This document shows, in pieces, positions 8,901 through 16,440 of a DNA stretch of 64,000 bases; the first letter of the stretch is position 1, and each line of letters opens with the position of its first letter. Under the pieces are notes generated by a model. That model worked only from the letters and a program-made list of their open reading frames with translations. It was not told the origin of the DNA and did no database searches. The position numbers were made by a program, and so were the translations under genes. Source of the DNA: a virus; IMG/VR virus record IMGVR_UViG_3300005965_000002, positions 62,001 through 126,000 of that record. The stretch is one strand, 5' to 3'.

Positions 8901-9519
8901 GAATGGTTTCACTACTTATCGTAGCGGATCTATGGAATCTGTTATTTCAGAAATAAGCAAAGCAGAAGAGAGCAAAGAGATTATAGCCCGGGACATAAAG
9001 CTTCCTACTGAATTCGTTAATGGCCCTACTCGGGTAATCAAAAGAGAGCAAATGAAGTTTTACATTCATTTCTCTTATTTACCTGAAGACTCCGAGATGG
9101 TATTCCCGGTTGCTATGTGGATATATACTAATGATAGAAACAAAGATAACTCTCGTATATGTAACAAAGCTTCACGCAATTTGGCTAAGCTGGCGCTAGA
9201 TTGCGGTGTTGATAGGGAAATTGTAGAGAAAGCCCTTGATAAAGCTAAAAAAGATTATCCACATAATAGACTTGGTAGGATGATCTCGCTATGTATGAGG
9301 CATAACGTTAGCCGAGATGATATACTGGTGTCTTTAATGGGTATTGATGGTGATCATATTTCTACACTATTAACTGCCGTACGAAAGTTTATAGGAGAGA
9401 CCATTAAGGATGGTACTAAACTAAAAGGTTACAGATGTGAAGAGTGCAATGGAGATAATGTAATCTTAGAAGGTGGTTGTAAAAAATGTCAGGACTGTGG
9501 CTTTAGTGGTTGTGGTTGA
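5986..9519 (+). CDS. nrdJ: Adenosylcobalamin-dependent (class II) ribonucleotide reductase with HNH intein
   Basis: Reduces ribonucleotides to deoxyribonucleotides for phage DNA synthesis. Recognisable parts are TPGGRITANAGTD, the catalytic-barrel segment NPCGEVPGLG, TTNPPLGNTSVICDNVSNG, CNQSVSKTSNLPFGYP, and a C-terminal cysteine-rich tail (CEECN...CKKCQDCGFSGCG) typical of vitamin-B12-dependent NrdJ. There is no class I small-subunit gene or class III activase nearby. An intein of 321 aa splits it between GVLS and CSHPDIEEF; the spliced protein would be about 856 aa. The start ATG follows AAAGGATG. It is first in a plus-strand run with dUTPase, an obvious nucleotide-supply pair. Confidence 0.93.
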   Translation: MFKTALAYENWKTKYRYENETPEETFLRVAKALASVEKDPEYWTDKFYRTLVKLNSEGEAIGLKCTPGGRITANAGTDFKHATLLNCYISGAVSNAEIKYPRKTFDNKLAHDIVYKSDKNPDDLINIFLTILEQAKTLASEGGYGINFDFIRPRGSLIKGTGIKHPGVVSYMKIWDSVSECIVKGTNDGYIDKLKNYLNKEDFNDTKEIVKSMTRKGAMMGVLSCVSGDTLISTIDGLIPIKQLVGKNPLLYCTGKDRNIYVRRANKVWKTGKRKTLKILLDNDTHLICTPDHRIMLHDGSYKEAKDLVLGDSLSAFYKSIYCRKGIYKTSAYKQIGITGQKKTIPEHKAVCEFKYGMYPEIVVEEDGVSYSDNSQVIHHIDGNSLNNSPDNIELISFSEHADRHKEETIRIFDKNRKRIAKERKGKTWEEYYGPEKAAILKKRASERIKLKRKGSWNKGLNGAKYKEHYQNGFKNQFEEANTWEEAYGLEKALSAKNKKKETLAKNTLSNHKVISVSDYEEIDVFDISVPDFHNFVANGIFVHNCSHPDIEEFIRAKQSSGVLTKFNISVLIDDKFMEAVKKDKLYDLSFNGKIYKRVKAKDLYNIIMESTYNRAEPGVLFVDNMHRNNPLSYLGKATCCNPCGEVPGLGSLTTTCLLGSLNLTQYVLAYDKETGAKLKKPIFDWEQYEDDIKVFTRMLDNVNDITYNSLPSYDWVTKNIRQFGMGINGLGSALSMLRIPYNSNKSHQFVKKAVSIKENITWQTSALLAKEKGTFPAYDKEQFESTEYFNSDRIIDETREMLRKYGARNGKTTTNPPLGNTSVICDNVSNGIEPVFMLEYERKAICKDWPEGVNGENIKKLLKKYDENDYTYWRGDINGKTYYYEPHNRGLCGVTTVRDYGYQWLLDNYPEEDHSEYLVTTDKLTVDDHVNLQSIVQYYCNQSVSKTSNLPFGYPFDEFKDLYMKAWKKGLNGFTTYRSGSMESVISEISKAEESKEIIARDIKLPTEFVNGPTRVIKREQMKFYIHFSYLPEDSEMVFPVAMWIYTNDRNKDNSRICNKASRNLAKLALDCGVDREIVEKALDKAKKDYPHNRLGRMISLCMRHNVSRDDILVSLMGIDGDHISTLLTAVRKFIGETIKDGTKLKGYRCEECNGDNVILEGGCKKCQDCGFSGCG
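6658..7620 (+). mobile_element. HNH-endonuclease intein in ribonucleotide reductase (321 aa)
   Basis: Starts CVSGDTLISTIDG (block A), has LICTPDHRIMLHDG (block B, TxxH) and ends DFHNFVANGIFVHN, followed by Cys+1. The middle carries an HNH motif, VIHHIDGNSLNNSPDNIELI, and lysine-rich repeats similar to HNH/NUMOD proteins, not LAGLIDADG. Excision restores GVLSCSHPDIEEF. It sits upstream of the catalytic-barrel segment of the reductase. Confidence 0.92.
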
Positions 9520-9555
9520 TAAATAACATATTCATATAATATCTAAGGAGTTTGT

Positions 9556-10185
9556 ATGTCCATGGAACACGTAAAATCATTTCTAAACGGCTTTGAAAAT
9601 GCAGAAAAAGCCAAGCTACTTGAAGAGTTAACTACTGCTCTCTCAGACCAGGGACAAGTCTTGTGTGTTACACCGGAAAAAGTTATTCCACCATTGCGTG
9701 TAAAGAAACTTTTTGACGATGCTATCATTCCTACAAAGAGCCATGAAACTGATAGCGGGTTTGATCTTTATGCTTATAAGGTAGAAAAACTATACGAAAA
9801 TAATGAGGCGGTGAGTTTGGAAAGCTATGCTTCTCCAAGCATTTCAAAAGAAATTTACTTACTTCCGGGTCAGAGGTGCCTTATTAATACTGGCATCTCT
9901 GCAACCGTAGGGCCTGGTTTTGAAATTCAGATACGTCCTAGGAGTGGTAACGCCTTAAAGAAGGGTATTACTGTTCTGAACACCCCCGGTACTATCGATG
10001 AGGGTTACAGAGGTATGATTGGTGTCATCCTACAAAATGCCTCGGATTCTCAGGTTACTATTAATATGGGTGACAGAATAGCTCAAATGGTAGTTTGCCC
10101 CGTGGTTTTATCTAAAATTCAAGTCGTTGAGGATTTAGACGTGACAGAAAGAAATGATGGTGGCTTTGGTCATACAGGTAATTAA
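9556..10185 (+). CDS. dut: dUTP diphosphatase with N-terminal extension
   Basis: Hydrolyses dUTP to dUMP, limiting uracil in DNA and supplying a dTMP precursor. All five trimeric dUTPase motifs are in order: ETDSGFDLYAY, RPRSGNALKKG, GTIDEGYRGMIGV, GDRIAQMVVCPV and the C-terminal RNDGGFGHTG. The first 45 or so residues are an extra helical segment not seen in minimal dUTPases (209 aa instead of about 150). AAGGAG precedes the ATG. It lies 36 bases behind the reductase, almost certainly in the same operon. Confidence 0.95.
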   Translation: MSMEHVKSFLNGFENAEKAKLLEELTTALSDQGQVLCVTPEKVIPPLRVKKLFDDAIIPTKSHETDSGFDLYAYKVEKLYENNEAVSLESYASPSISKEIYLLPGQRCLINTGISATVGPGFEIQIRPRSGNALKKGITVLNTPGTIDEGYRGMIGVILQNASDSQVTINMGDRIAQMVVCPVVLSKIQVVEDLDVTERNDGGFGHTGN

Positions 10186-10211
10186 TAACCTTTTTTACAG
10201 GAGCATATTTT

Positions 10212-10406
10212 ATGCCATCCGCTTTTATTAAAAGAACTTGCTTAAACCCAAACTGTAACAAAAATTATGATCTGACAAAAATAGAAGCGAAATCAGACGA
10301 TGGGTACTGCTGCTTTGAATGCTGGGAAGAAATGAATTGTGAAGCTCCTCAGGAAGAAGTAGATATCTTTGAAACTAACGAAGTACTTGATTTAAAATTT
10401 GATTAA
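10212..10406 (+). CDS. Small zinc-binding protein
   Basis: A 64-residue protein with a treble-clef or zinc-ribbon-like cysteine pattern: C10 and C15 (TCLNPNC), then C33, C34 and C37 (YCCFEC). The C-terminus is acidic. It sits between dUTPase and the amidase with short gaps and AGGAG upstream. Function not recognised. Confidence 0.7.
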   Translation: MPSAFIKRTCLNPNCNKNYDLTKIEAKSDDGYCCFECWEEMNCEAPQEEVDIFETNEVLDLKFD

Positions 10407-10418
10407 TACGGAGTATTT

Positions 10419-11147
10419 ATGCCTTTGAAAAGATTGTGGAAACCTAGCCCCTTCTTCTCAAAAAGGGGCGATTATCCTTTAGATATGATTGTAATCCATC
10501 ATGTGGGCAGTAAAAACGGTAAACTTTACAGCCCTGGAGGAACTATAAGGTGGTTTACGGATCTAGAAGTACATAGAAATAAAGAAACCGGTAAAATAGA
10601 GAATAAGGTTTCTGCCCACTATCTAATTACCAGGCAACCATACCAACACCATGATGTGGTTTCCTTTGTACACGACTGGGATGTAGCTTATCACGCAGGC
10701 CGTTCAGAATGGGAAGTAGATGGTACTAAGAGGAGAGGCATAAACAAATACTCTATAGGTATAGAATTAGAAGGCGACGGTAACTTTGTTGAGTATACTG
10801 ATTTTCAATATGACACCTTAATACAACTTATCAAGGAAATCAGAGAAAAATATGATATCCCTGATAAATTAATCGTAGGCCATGAAGAGGTATCCCCGGG
10901 AAGGAAAGTAGATCCTGGGAAATACTTTGACTGGGCTATATTAATGAAGGGTATAAGCCCGGAACCTGAACCTATAGTTATGCCTCCTATTGAGATTACC
11001 TCGGGAGAACAACAGGAAGACTCTACTACGAAAACTGAGGGTAGCGTGGTAGTAGATGACTTCTATATGGAGGATGGTAAAAAAGAGAACGGATCTTTTA
11101 TACAAGCCATTTTTGCTTTCCTGCAGAACCTGCTTTCTCGTAGCTAA
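10419..11147 (+). CDS. N-acetylmuramoyl-L-alanine amidase (endolysin)
   Basis: Amidase_2/PGRP-type peptidoglycan hydrolase. Zinc ligands are expected at His27 or His28 (VIHHVG) and in GHEEVSPGRKVDPG (His155 and Asp165, the AmpD spacing). SIGIELEG and YHAGRSEW also fit the family. After about residue 178 a Pro/Glu-rich linker leads to a hydrophobic C-terminal helix (FIQAIFAFLQNLL) that may anchor to membrane or cell wall. No signal peptide is evident, so a holin would be expected elsewhere. It is last in the plus-strand run and is followed at once by a hairpin terminator. Confidence 0.88.
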   Translation: MPLKRLWKPSPFFSKRGDYPLDMIVIHHVGSKNGKLYSPGGTIRWFTDLEVHRNKETGKIENKVSAHYLITRQPYQHHDVVSFVHDWDVAYHAGRSEWEVDGTKRRGINKYSIGIELEGDGNFVEYTDFQYDTLIQLIKEIREKYDIPDKLIVGHEEVSPGRKVDPGKYFDWAILMKGISPEPEPIVMPPIEITSGEQQEDSTTKTEGSVVVDDFYMEDGKKENGSFIQAIFAFLQNLLSRS

Positions 11148-11153
11148 AAAACG

Positions 11154-11185
11154 AACCCCTCATCTATTATAGTAGGTGAGGGGTT
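11154..11185. terminator. Bidirectional terminator between amidase and DnaJ-like genes
   Basis: A 13-bp stem (AACCCCTCATCTA with TAGGTGAGGGGTT, one G-T pair) around a six-base loop, flanked by A-run and TTTT. It lies between convergent genes and can stop transcription both ways. Confidence 0.88.
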
Positions 11186-11212
11186 TTCTATAAATATCTT
11201 ACTTTATCTTCG

Positions 11213-12115
11213 TTAGTCCTTCTCTATACTGATGATTTTTTTATACAGTACAATTGTTTCTTCAGAAGGGGTTATATCTTTTTCTACAAAAATTATTCTT
11301 ATTCTTCTAGGGTAAGGAAGCTCAGGACGTTTATCTATAATTTCTGGATCAGAGTTATCAGGGGCGAACTTAACTCTAAATTTTTTATCGTATATAGTAA
11401 CTACTATTGGTTCTCTTATAATTTTTCTTAAGGGGTGTATTGATATATACTTTTTAAATCCCCACCCATCGAGGAGTATCCTGCTTTTTTCTTCTAAATT
11501 TATTTTAATGTGAACATCCCCAAAATTGCCATTAAGATCTTGGTTTCCTTTACCTCTCACTATAGCAGTTTTTTCATTACATTCTTTAAGATCTACTCTG
11601 AACTCTATAGGAATTACTTGAAAGGTAAACTTGGTACCGGAGCACTTCGGGCAAGCAGAGTCTTTCTTATAACCTATACCCTCGCAAGACGGGCAAGTAG
11701 GATCGTTATTTAATAGCGACATTACTTTGTTTTTTATCTTACCTTTGCCGGAGCAAATGTCGCAGATACCATCTTTTTTAAGATAGCTTCCTGTGCCTTC
11801 ACAATCGGCGCACAGCACCCGTCTGTTGATATGTATATACTTGGGCCTGCCAAAGTATATATCATCGATAGAGACGGTTACAGACGTGTATATGAAGCCT
11901 TTGGTGTGGGTAGGTTTGCTTGTTTGGATCTGATCTAAAATAGAAGGGTCTTCTCTAATGCTTTTTATCGCCCTAACTATTTCAGAAAATTTTTTAGCAG
12001 TCTGAGGATCTTTGGTTTTATCGGGGTGGTATAGTATAGCTAAACGTTTGAAGCTTTTTTCTGCTTCTTTGTAAGTACATCCGAGGGGTAATTCTAAAAC
12101 ATCTAATGGATTCAT
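11213..12115 (-). CDS. dnaJ: DnaJ-like co-chaperone
   Basis: The N-terminal J-domain has the HPD tripeptide at residues 30-32 (LAILYHPDKT). Four zinc-binding repeats follow (CADCEGTG, CDICSGKG, CPSCEGIG, CPKCSGTK), then a DnaJ C-terminal substrate-binding region. There is no long Gly/Phe linker, and the protein is about 300 aa against about 375 for cellular DnaJ. It would stimulate host DnaK during virion assembly or replication. It lies downstream of virion-type genes on the same strand; a hairpin separates it from them. Confidence 0.9.
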   Translation of the reverse strand: MNPLDVLELPLGCTYKEAEKSFKRLAILYHPDKTKDPQTAKKFSEIVRAIKSIREDPSILDQIQTSKPTHTKGFIYTSVTVSIDDIYFGRPKYIHINRRVLCADCEGTGSYLKKDGICDICSGKGKIKNKVMSLLNNDPTCPSCEGIGYKKDSACPKCSGTKFTFQVIPIEFRVDLKECNEKTAIVRGKGNQDLNGNFGDVHIKINLEEKSRILLDGWGFKKYISIHPLRKIIREPIVVTIYDKKFRVKFAPDNSDPEIIDKRPELPYPRRIRIIFVEKDITPSEETIVLYKKIISIEKD

Positions 12116-12130
12116 ATATTATATAAAAAG

Positions 12131-12157
12131 AAAAGGAGGGATAAATTCCCTCCTTTT
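12131..12157 (-). terminator. Hairpin terminator behind the virion-type gene run
   Basis: An 11-bp perfect stem (AAAAGGAGGGA with TCCCTCCTTTT) with five-base loop TAAAT, followed on the minus strand by CTTTTT. It lies between the stop of the 12173 gene and the start of dnaJ. The stem also ends in T-run on the plus strand. Confidence 0.85.
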
Positions 12158-12172
12158 TTATTAACTGCTTAC

Positions 12173-12670
12173 TTAACGAGTATTTGCTCTGGGAGCCTGG
12201 TTCATCAATCGATAACCAGGAATTCCTTTGTAAGAAGATGGGAAAGTCGATTCATCTTCTTCAGATTCGTTAGTAACGGTCCTTAAGAAGATCACAGACT
12301 TAGTAGCAGCAGTAGTGCTTAAACCGCCCTGGCTAGCTATTAATCTAACCATAATAGACGTGTTATAGATACTGCCTCCTAAATCAGAGCGAGCTTCCCA
12401 TTCAAAGTTTAAAGAGGTTCCCTCTGAGCTAAAAGTAAGATCGTTAATGTCGGTATCCGATGACTCTGTCATTTCATCCCAAGTACTACCGCCATCTATT
12501 GAATACTCGAATGAGCTCAAAGAGACTCCCGAACGCTCCGGATCAGCAGTACCGGTGTACGGGATGTTGATACTCTGAAAATCGCTACTCAAAGTGGGAG
12601 TGCCGATTTTAACTTTAAATTGTACTACCGATAACTCCGTATCTAAATTTTTCACTTCTATAGTACTCAT
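12173..12670 (-). CDS. Beta-rich protein, probable virion component
   Basis: 165 aa, predicted mostly beta strand. SSFEYSIDGGSTWDEM resembles the repeats of fibronectin-III or BNR-like modules in phage surface proteins. There are no membrane segments or enzyme motifs. It is last in a four-gene minus-strand run of small proteins. Function not recognised; virion surface role inferred from composition and neighbours. Confidence 0.6.
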   Translation of the reverse strand: MSTIEVKNLDTELSVVQFKVKIGTPTLSSDFQSINIPYTGTADPERSGVSLSSFEYSIDGGSTWDEMTESSDTDINDLTFSSEGTSLNFEWEARSDLGGSIYNTSIMVRLIASQGGLSTTAATKSVIFLRTVTNESEEDESTFPSSYKGIPGYRLMNQAPRANTR

Positions 12671-12683
12671 TTTATTCTCCTAG

Positions 12684-13061
12684 TTAAACTTCTATGTTAA
12701 GGCCTGTTTTTGCTAATTGCTTTTTCAACGTTTTTTCCAATTCTTTCAACGTCTTCTTGTTTGAAAGATCGTTATAGATATCTCCGTGTAGTATCTCAGC
12801 AGCATCTTCGCTGTTAGGGTTGTCAGAAGGTCCTACAGCTAAATTTTGTCTTTTATAGACTACAAAAGCTAATAGTTTTCGCTTATCTTCTTCTACTAGC
12901 CCCTCAAAAGGCTTCTTATTACTTTCAACGTTCTCTCTTACCTTTTGATATATCTTGGGAGCATCATGATTAAGCGTACGCATATCCAGATCATCTAGTC
13001 CTATAGACTTTTCGATGATATCAGCGTATCTTCTGATCTTTTTCCCTATTGATTCAAACAT
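12684..13061 (-). CDS. Hypothetical helical protein
   Basis: 125 aa, mixed-charge and mainly helical (NKKTLKELEKTLKKQLAKTG near the end). Its ATG overlaps the stop of the upstream gene in a TAATG arrangement, so the two are likely translationally coupled. No family recognised; probably a virion or assembly protein by context. Confidence 0.6.
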   Translation of the reverse strand: MFESIGKKIRRYADIIEKSIGLDDLDMRTLNHDAPKIYQKVRENVESNKKPFEGLVEEDKRKLLAFVVYKRQNLAVGPSDNPNSEDAAEILHGDIYNDLSNKKTLKELEKTLKKQLAKTGLNIEV

Positions 13062-13510
13062 TAGTCATTGTACTCAAAGACGAATCTATAGTTAACGTTT
13101 TCAGAAGCGGGGTCTTGCGTTCCTAATGAATTTCCTCCAGCCTGGACATCTAACCAAACGTAGTTCCAGTTACCAGCGGATCCACCAATGTCTAACCCAT
13201 CGCTAACGAGAGTAAAATCACTCACATCAGGTCTTACAGTAAAGTTATCTGATAGCCTGGTATCTCCAGCAGGTACTCCAGGAATCTGGGTAGCGCTTTG
13301 AAATTTACCAAATGCACAGTGAACAAAAGATCCGCGATCTTCCAAGAATAAAGCAATTCTTGAGGGAGTTATACCATCACCATAGGGCTGTAATACAATA
13401 GGAGATGCATTATGACTACCCTGGACTACAGTACCAAATGATAAACCTGTAGCATCATTAGTTATTTCCTCAAAGTCTGAAGGATTATAGGTTCTAACTT
13501 TTAAGCTCAT
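13061..13510 (-). CDS. Small beta-rich protein, paralogue of the next gene
   Basis: 149 aa. It shares with the 13527 product an opening VRTYNPSD(F), GLSFG, a SDNFTV segment and the ending WLDVQAG...VNYRFVFEYN. The two are tandem duplicates that have diverged strongly. The fold is probably beta-sandwich. Likely a virion decoration or fibre-associated subunit; this is inferred. Confidence 0.65.
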   Translation of the reverse strand: MSLKVRTYNPSDFEEITNDATGLSFGTVVQGSHNASPIVLQPYGDGITPSRIALFLEDRGSFVHCAFGKFQSATQIPGVPAGDTRLSDNFTVRPDVSDFTLVSDGLDIGGSAGNWNYVWLDVQAGGNSLGTQDPASENVNYRFVFEYND

Positions 13511-13526
13511 TTTATCCTACCTTTTC

Positions 13527-13970
13527 TTAAGAATACTCGAAGACAAATCTATAATTAACGTTAGTAGTGCTCCCTGTTTCGAGGGCACCTACCTGCACGT
13601 CCAGCCAGATATAATCTCCATTTCCTTGTGTATCTAAGTTTATGTTAACACTTCCTGCCCCTGTAGCCTGGGTATTTACGGTAAAATGGTCTGATATGTA
13701 AGGGCCTGGGAGTGACGTGTCAGAGGTCCAAGACCTAACGTCAGCAGCGAATTCATCGCTTACGAGATATCCGAATTGAGACTGATTATAGCCTCCGTTA
13801 TTCTGTAGATAAAGCTTTAAATCAGTAAAACTATCTTCAGATGTTTTGAGCGGCCTAACAAGAACAGGCAGCGCACCGTGTTGACCCGCTCTAATATTTC
13901 CAAAATTTAGACCGGTTACATCGCTGGCTAATAAATTACCCGTCCTGGGGCTATATGCTCTAACCTTCAT
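13527..13970 (-). CDS. Small beta-rich protein, tandem paralogue
   Basis: 147 aa, opening MKVRAYSP, with GLNFGNIRAGQHG, SDHFTV and the shared end WLDVQVG...VNYRFVFEYS. First gene of a four-gene unit with a late-type promoter motif 48 bases upstream. Function not recognised; virion role inferred. Confidence 0.65.
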   Translation of the reverse strand: MKVRAYSPRTGNLLASDVTGLNFGNIRAGQHGALPVLVRPLKTSEDSFTDLKLYLQNNGGYNQSQFGYLVSDEFAADVRSWTSDTSLPGPYISDHFTVNTQATGAGSVNINLDTQGNGDYIWLDVQVGALETGSTTNVNYRFVFEYS

Positions 13971-14017
13971 ATACTTAATTCCGATAGCTAAGAATACTCT
14001 ATTCCTTAACTTAAGTA

Positions 14018-14032
14018 TATTAAGAGATAATT
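14018..14032 (-). promoter_or_regulatory. Putative late promoter motif
   Basis: Minus-strand AATTATCTCTTAATA, one base different from the elements at 42103 and 60272. It lies 48 bases before the ATG at 13970. Confidence 0.5.
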
Positions 14033-14036
14033 ATCC

Positions 14037-15083
14037 TTAATAAGCCTTTAGGACATTTAATATGTGTTGGAGTCTGTGGGTGTAGGTATGGTTTAATGCT
14101 ACTTTTTTATAAGCATTAAAGGCCATTGAATCTCGAAGTTTGTCATCTTTGATATACTTTTCTGCTTGGTAGGATAGTTCTTCAGGAGAGGAAAAAAACC
14201 CTACTTCATCTTCGGTGAATATCTCCCTTGCTTCTTCTCTTGTATCTTCCATAAGCATAAAGGACTGGCAAAGGGGAGCCTCATATGCGCGGGGATTTAA
14301 GCTTAGAGCTGGATAGCGGCTTTTGTTATTTGGATTACTTCCGGATTTAGTGCGGGGATTCCATTTAATATCTCTAAAAAAATTAAGTACAATTTTTGCC
14401 CCATTGTAGTATTTGACTGTGTCCTCATGGTTCACAGTGCCATTCACATCTACATAATCCCAAAGGGGCGTCTTTTTTGACATATAGTTCACATGACCGG
14501 AGATATTAAACTTTAGATTGTGCTTTTGCACAACGGGAATGAGGCCTTCCATCATTTTTTGCCTGTTTGGATAGACAGCTCCTATAAAAAGGATATCGGA
14601 ATGGTATCTCGAATTTATCCTCTCTCTGGGTATTTTACCACATTCTTCCTCGGAAGCCGCTGTGGGGCAATAGTATACATTTTTATACTTTTTACTAGTT
14701 CCTATAGATTTTTCATTTGAGAAGTAGTAATCTATCTTATCAAGCTTATATTTCATAGGATCGAAGCTATGAGGATCCTCAGTACCTACCACAACAGTTT
14801 TTACGTGATAATAGCTCTCCAGCATATAATCCGGGATGTTCAACCCACCAATAAAGAAAATGTGGGTGAATTCTTTTTCTTTAATTAAGGCCAGAGAGTG
14901 TGCTACATGGTAACAAATTTTAGGAGAGACTATCTCAACAAAATTATGGAATGGGAGGGTTTCAAATTGTACACCTAGCTTTTTAAGGGCGTACATGTAA
15001 CCGTGATAAACATCGGTGAGAGCAAAATTGGTAAAATCAGAAACTAAAAGAACTTTTATCTTATTTTTTAGCTTTAGCATCAC
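14037..15083 (-). CDS. CgeB-like glycosyltransferase
   Basis: 348 aa, with a GT-B layout. The C-terminal half carries the donor-binding pattern of CgeB/GT1-type enzymes: LSLNPRAYEAPLCQSFML, then EVGFFSSPEEL and DKLRDSMAFNAYKK. The N-terminal half has VLLVSDFTNF and a Rossmann-like series of strands. Likely glycosylates DNA, a virion protein or a host surface component; the acceptor cannot be read from sequence. It overlaps the upstream gene end by 23 bp. Confidence 0.8.
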   Translation of the reverse strand: MMLKLKNKIKVLLVSDFTNFALTDVYHGYMYALKKLGVQFETLPFHNFVEIVSPKICYHVAHSLALIKEKEFTHIFFIGGLNIPDYMLESYYHVKTVVVGTEDPHSFDPMKYKLDKIDYYFSNEKSIGTSKKYKNVYYCPTAASEEECGKIPRERINSRYHSDILFIGAVYPNRQKMMEGLIPVVQKHNLKFNISGHVNYMSKKTPLWDYVDVNGTVNHEDTVKYYNGAKIVLNFFRDIKWNPRTKSGSNPNNKSRYPALSLNPRAYEAPLCQSFMLMEDTREEAREIFTEDEVGFFSSPEELSYQAEKYIKDDKLRDSMAFNAYKKVALNHTYTHRLQHILNVLKAY

Positions 15084-15459
15084 GGGTTGATATCCTTAGA
15101 TTGCCGTTATCTTCGTCTACGGTAAAAATTTGTAAGATACCATCTTTTACGTATCCTATATTCCTTGCAATGACCTTTATTTCCCTATTACTCATATCTT
15201 GGTATCCTAGCTGACTAAAAAACCAATCATCAGCCTTTATAAACGGATACTCATCTTTTGCTATGGATATTTTAGATTCACCACGCCATAATAATTCAAG
15301 CGCCACTAACTTGTCCTTTTTTATCTCGAACCAGTTAGTGGCGTGATTTTTTCCGTTGCTATCAGTATAGTTTTCTTTTTCTCTTAATTTACGGCCATCA
15401 TCATAATAGGCGATAAACCCGGTGAAACTCTTTCTGCTATTTCCTTCTCTTGGGGACAT
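15061..15459 (-). CDS. Hypothetical protein
   Basis: 132 aa, soluble, beta-rich with a central WFFSQLGYQDM segment. It overlaps both neighbours, so it is embedded in the same transcript as the basic protein and the glycosyltransferase. The middle (GKNHATNWFEIKKDKLVALELLW) hints at a small binding module. No family recognised. Confidence 0.6.
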   Translation of the reverse strand: MSPREGNSRKSFTGFIAYYDDGRKLREKENYTDSNGKNHATNWFEIKKDKLVALELLWRGESKISIAKDEYPFIKADDWFFSQLGYQDMSNREIKVIARNIGYVKDGILQIFTVDEDNGNLRISTRDAKAKK

Positions 15460-15778
15460 GGAATTTTGGCCTTTTGGGTCTTGATGGTTTAATTGCTTTA
15501 GGCTTTTTTGGTTTGTGAATTTTTGGCTTTTTCGGCTTTGGTGGCTTATGTTTTTTGTGCGTCATCCAATTAGGAGTGGTACGCTTGAATAGTTTTTTCG
15601 TTTTACCGAAAAGCTTTGTTCTCTTTAAATAACGCCTTCTTTGAAGCCTAATCTTTGCTTTATGCTTTCTGTAATAGAGCTTAGCCTTTAATCTTTGGGC
15701 TGGTGTTCGCCTTTTGAGCTTTTTCACCAGCCTTCTTTTGTATGCTCCAAGTATTACTCTTCTTACTGACACCGGCAT
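15437..15778 (-). CDS. Extremely basic Lys/Arg/Pro-rich protein
   Basis: 113 aa with almost no acidic residues. The first half is Arg/Lys-rich helix (KRRLVKKLKRR, IRLQRRRYLKR). The second half is a run of Pro-Lys repeats (HKPPKPKKPKIHKPKKPK), resembling histone H1 tails or virus core proteins. A nucleic-acid-condensing or internal virion role is the simplest reading. A late-type promoter motif lies about 40 bases upstream. No family match could be made by eye. Confidence 0.65.
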   Translation of the reverse strand: MPVSVRRVILGAYKRRLVKKLKRRTPAQRLKAKLYYRKHKAKIRLQRRRYLKRTKLFGKTKKLFKRTTPNWMTHKKHKPPKPKKPKIHKPKKPKAIKPSRPKRPKFHVPKRRK

Positions 15779-15815
15779 CTTACATTCCTTTTTAAGAGAT
15801 TTGTTAAGGTGCCAG

Positions 15816-15830
15816 TATAAAAAGATTATT
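15816..15830 (-). promoter_or_regulatory. Putative late promoter motif, weaker
   Basis: Minus-strand AATAATCTTTTTATA, 38 bases before the ATG of the basic protein. It departs from the best motif (AATTATCTATTAATA) at three positions. Confidence 0.35.
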
Positions 15831-16380
15831 ACTTAATAAGTCCGTGCTCTTTTTGGAATTTATATAGATTATACGCGGGGGAGTTTGATAACTCTCGTTC
15901 TATCCTCTTATATTCGTCTAAAAGAGGAGCCGCTCTCTCAGGGGTCATACCCTTTCTAAGGAGCTTCTTACGTATCTTATGCAATTCTTTAAGTGGTTTA
16001 ATAACCTCTTTATACCTTCTCGATGTCCCAGCCAAAGATGAGGAGTTCTTTAGACCGTGGCAGACTTTACAGAGATAAAGCTGCTCTTTTTTTGGGAATT
16101 TTGAAGGTAGATAGAGTTTTAAACAATGCCTGCCACATTTAGGGCACAGAATATACCAGCGAGCACCACCTAAATGGTTAGACTTATGGTGGTATGTGAA
16201 AGTCTGATTATTAATCGTGAAGTTTTTCAGACTAGCATACATTCGCCTGAAAAATTCCTCTTCGGTATCGTCTGGGTATTTCTTTTTGATTTCTTTTTTT
16301 ACTTTTTGAGCGATTACGGCAAAATCTAATCTGTCCGTGGACTCAATAGGTAGGTATTTGGATTTTTGCATGTCAGTCAC
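15829..16380 (-). CDS. Zinc-finger protein
   Basis: 183 aa. A central zinc module runs from C79 and C82 (LCPKCGRHC) to C104 and C107 (LCKVCHGL), a pattern seen in small phage and proteobacterial proteins of unknown role. The flanks are basic and helical, which fits nucleic-acid binding. The ATG lies 45 bases behind a late-type motif. Confidence 0.65.
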   Translation of the reverse strand: MTDMQKSKYLPIESTDRLDFAVIAQKVKKEIKKKYPDDTEEEFFRRMYASLKNFTINNQTFTYHHKSNHLGGARWYILCPKCGRHCLKLYLPSKFPKKEQLYLCKVCHGLKNSSSLAGTSRRYKEVIKPLKELHKIRKKLLRKGMTPERAAPLLDEYKRIERELSNSPAYNLYKFQKEHGLIK

Positions 16381-16424
16381 CTTTGAATAAGCGACAATCT
16401 ATTCTTATCTATGGATAAACAAAT

Positions 16425-16439
16425 TATTAAAAGATAATT
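16425..16439 (-). promoter_or_regulatory. Putative late promoter motif
   Basis: Minus-strand AATTATCTTTTAATA, one base different from the best copies, 45 bases before the ATG at 16380. Confidence 0.5.
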
Positions 16440-16440
16440 A

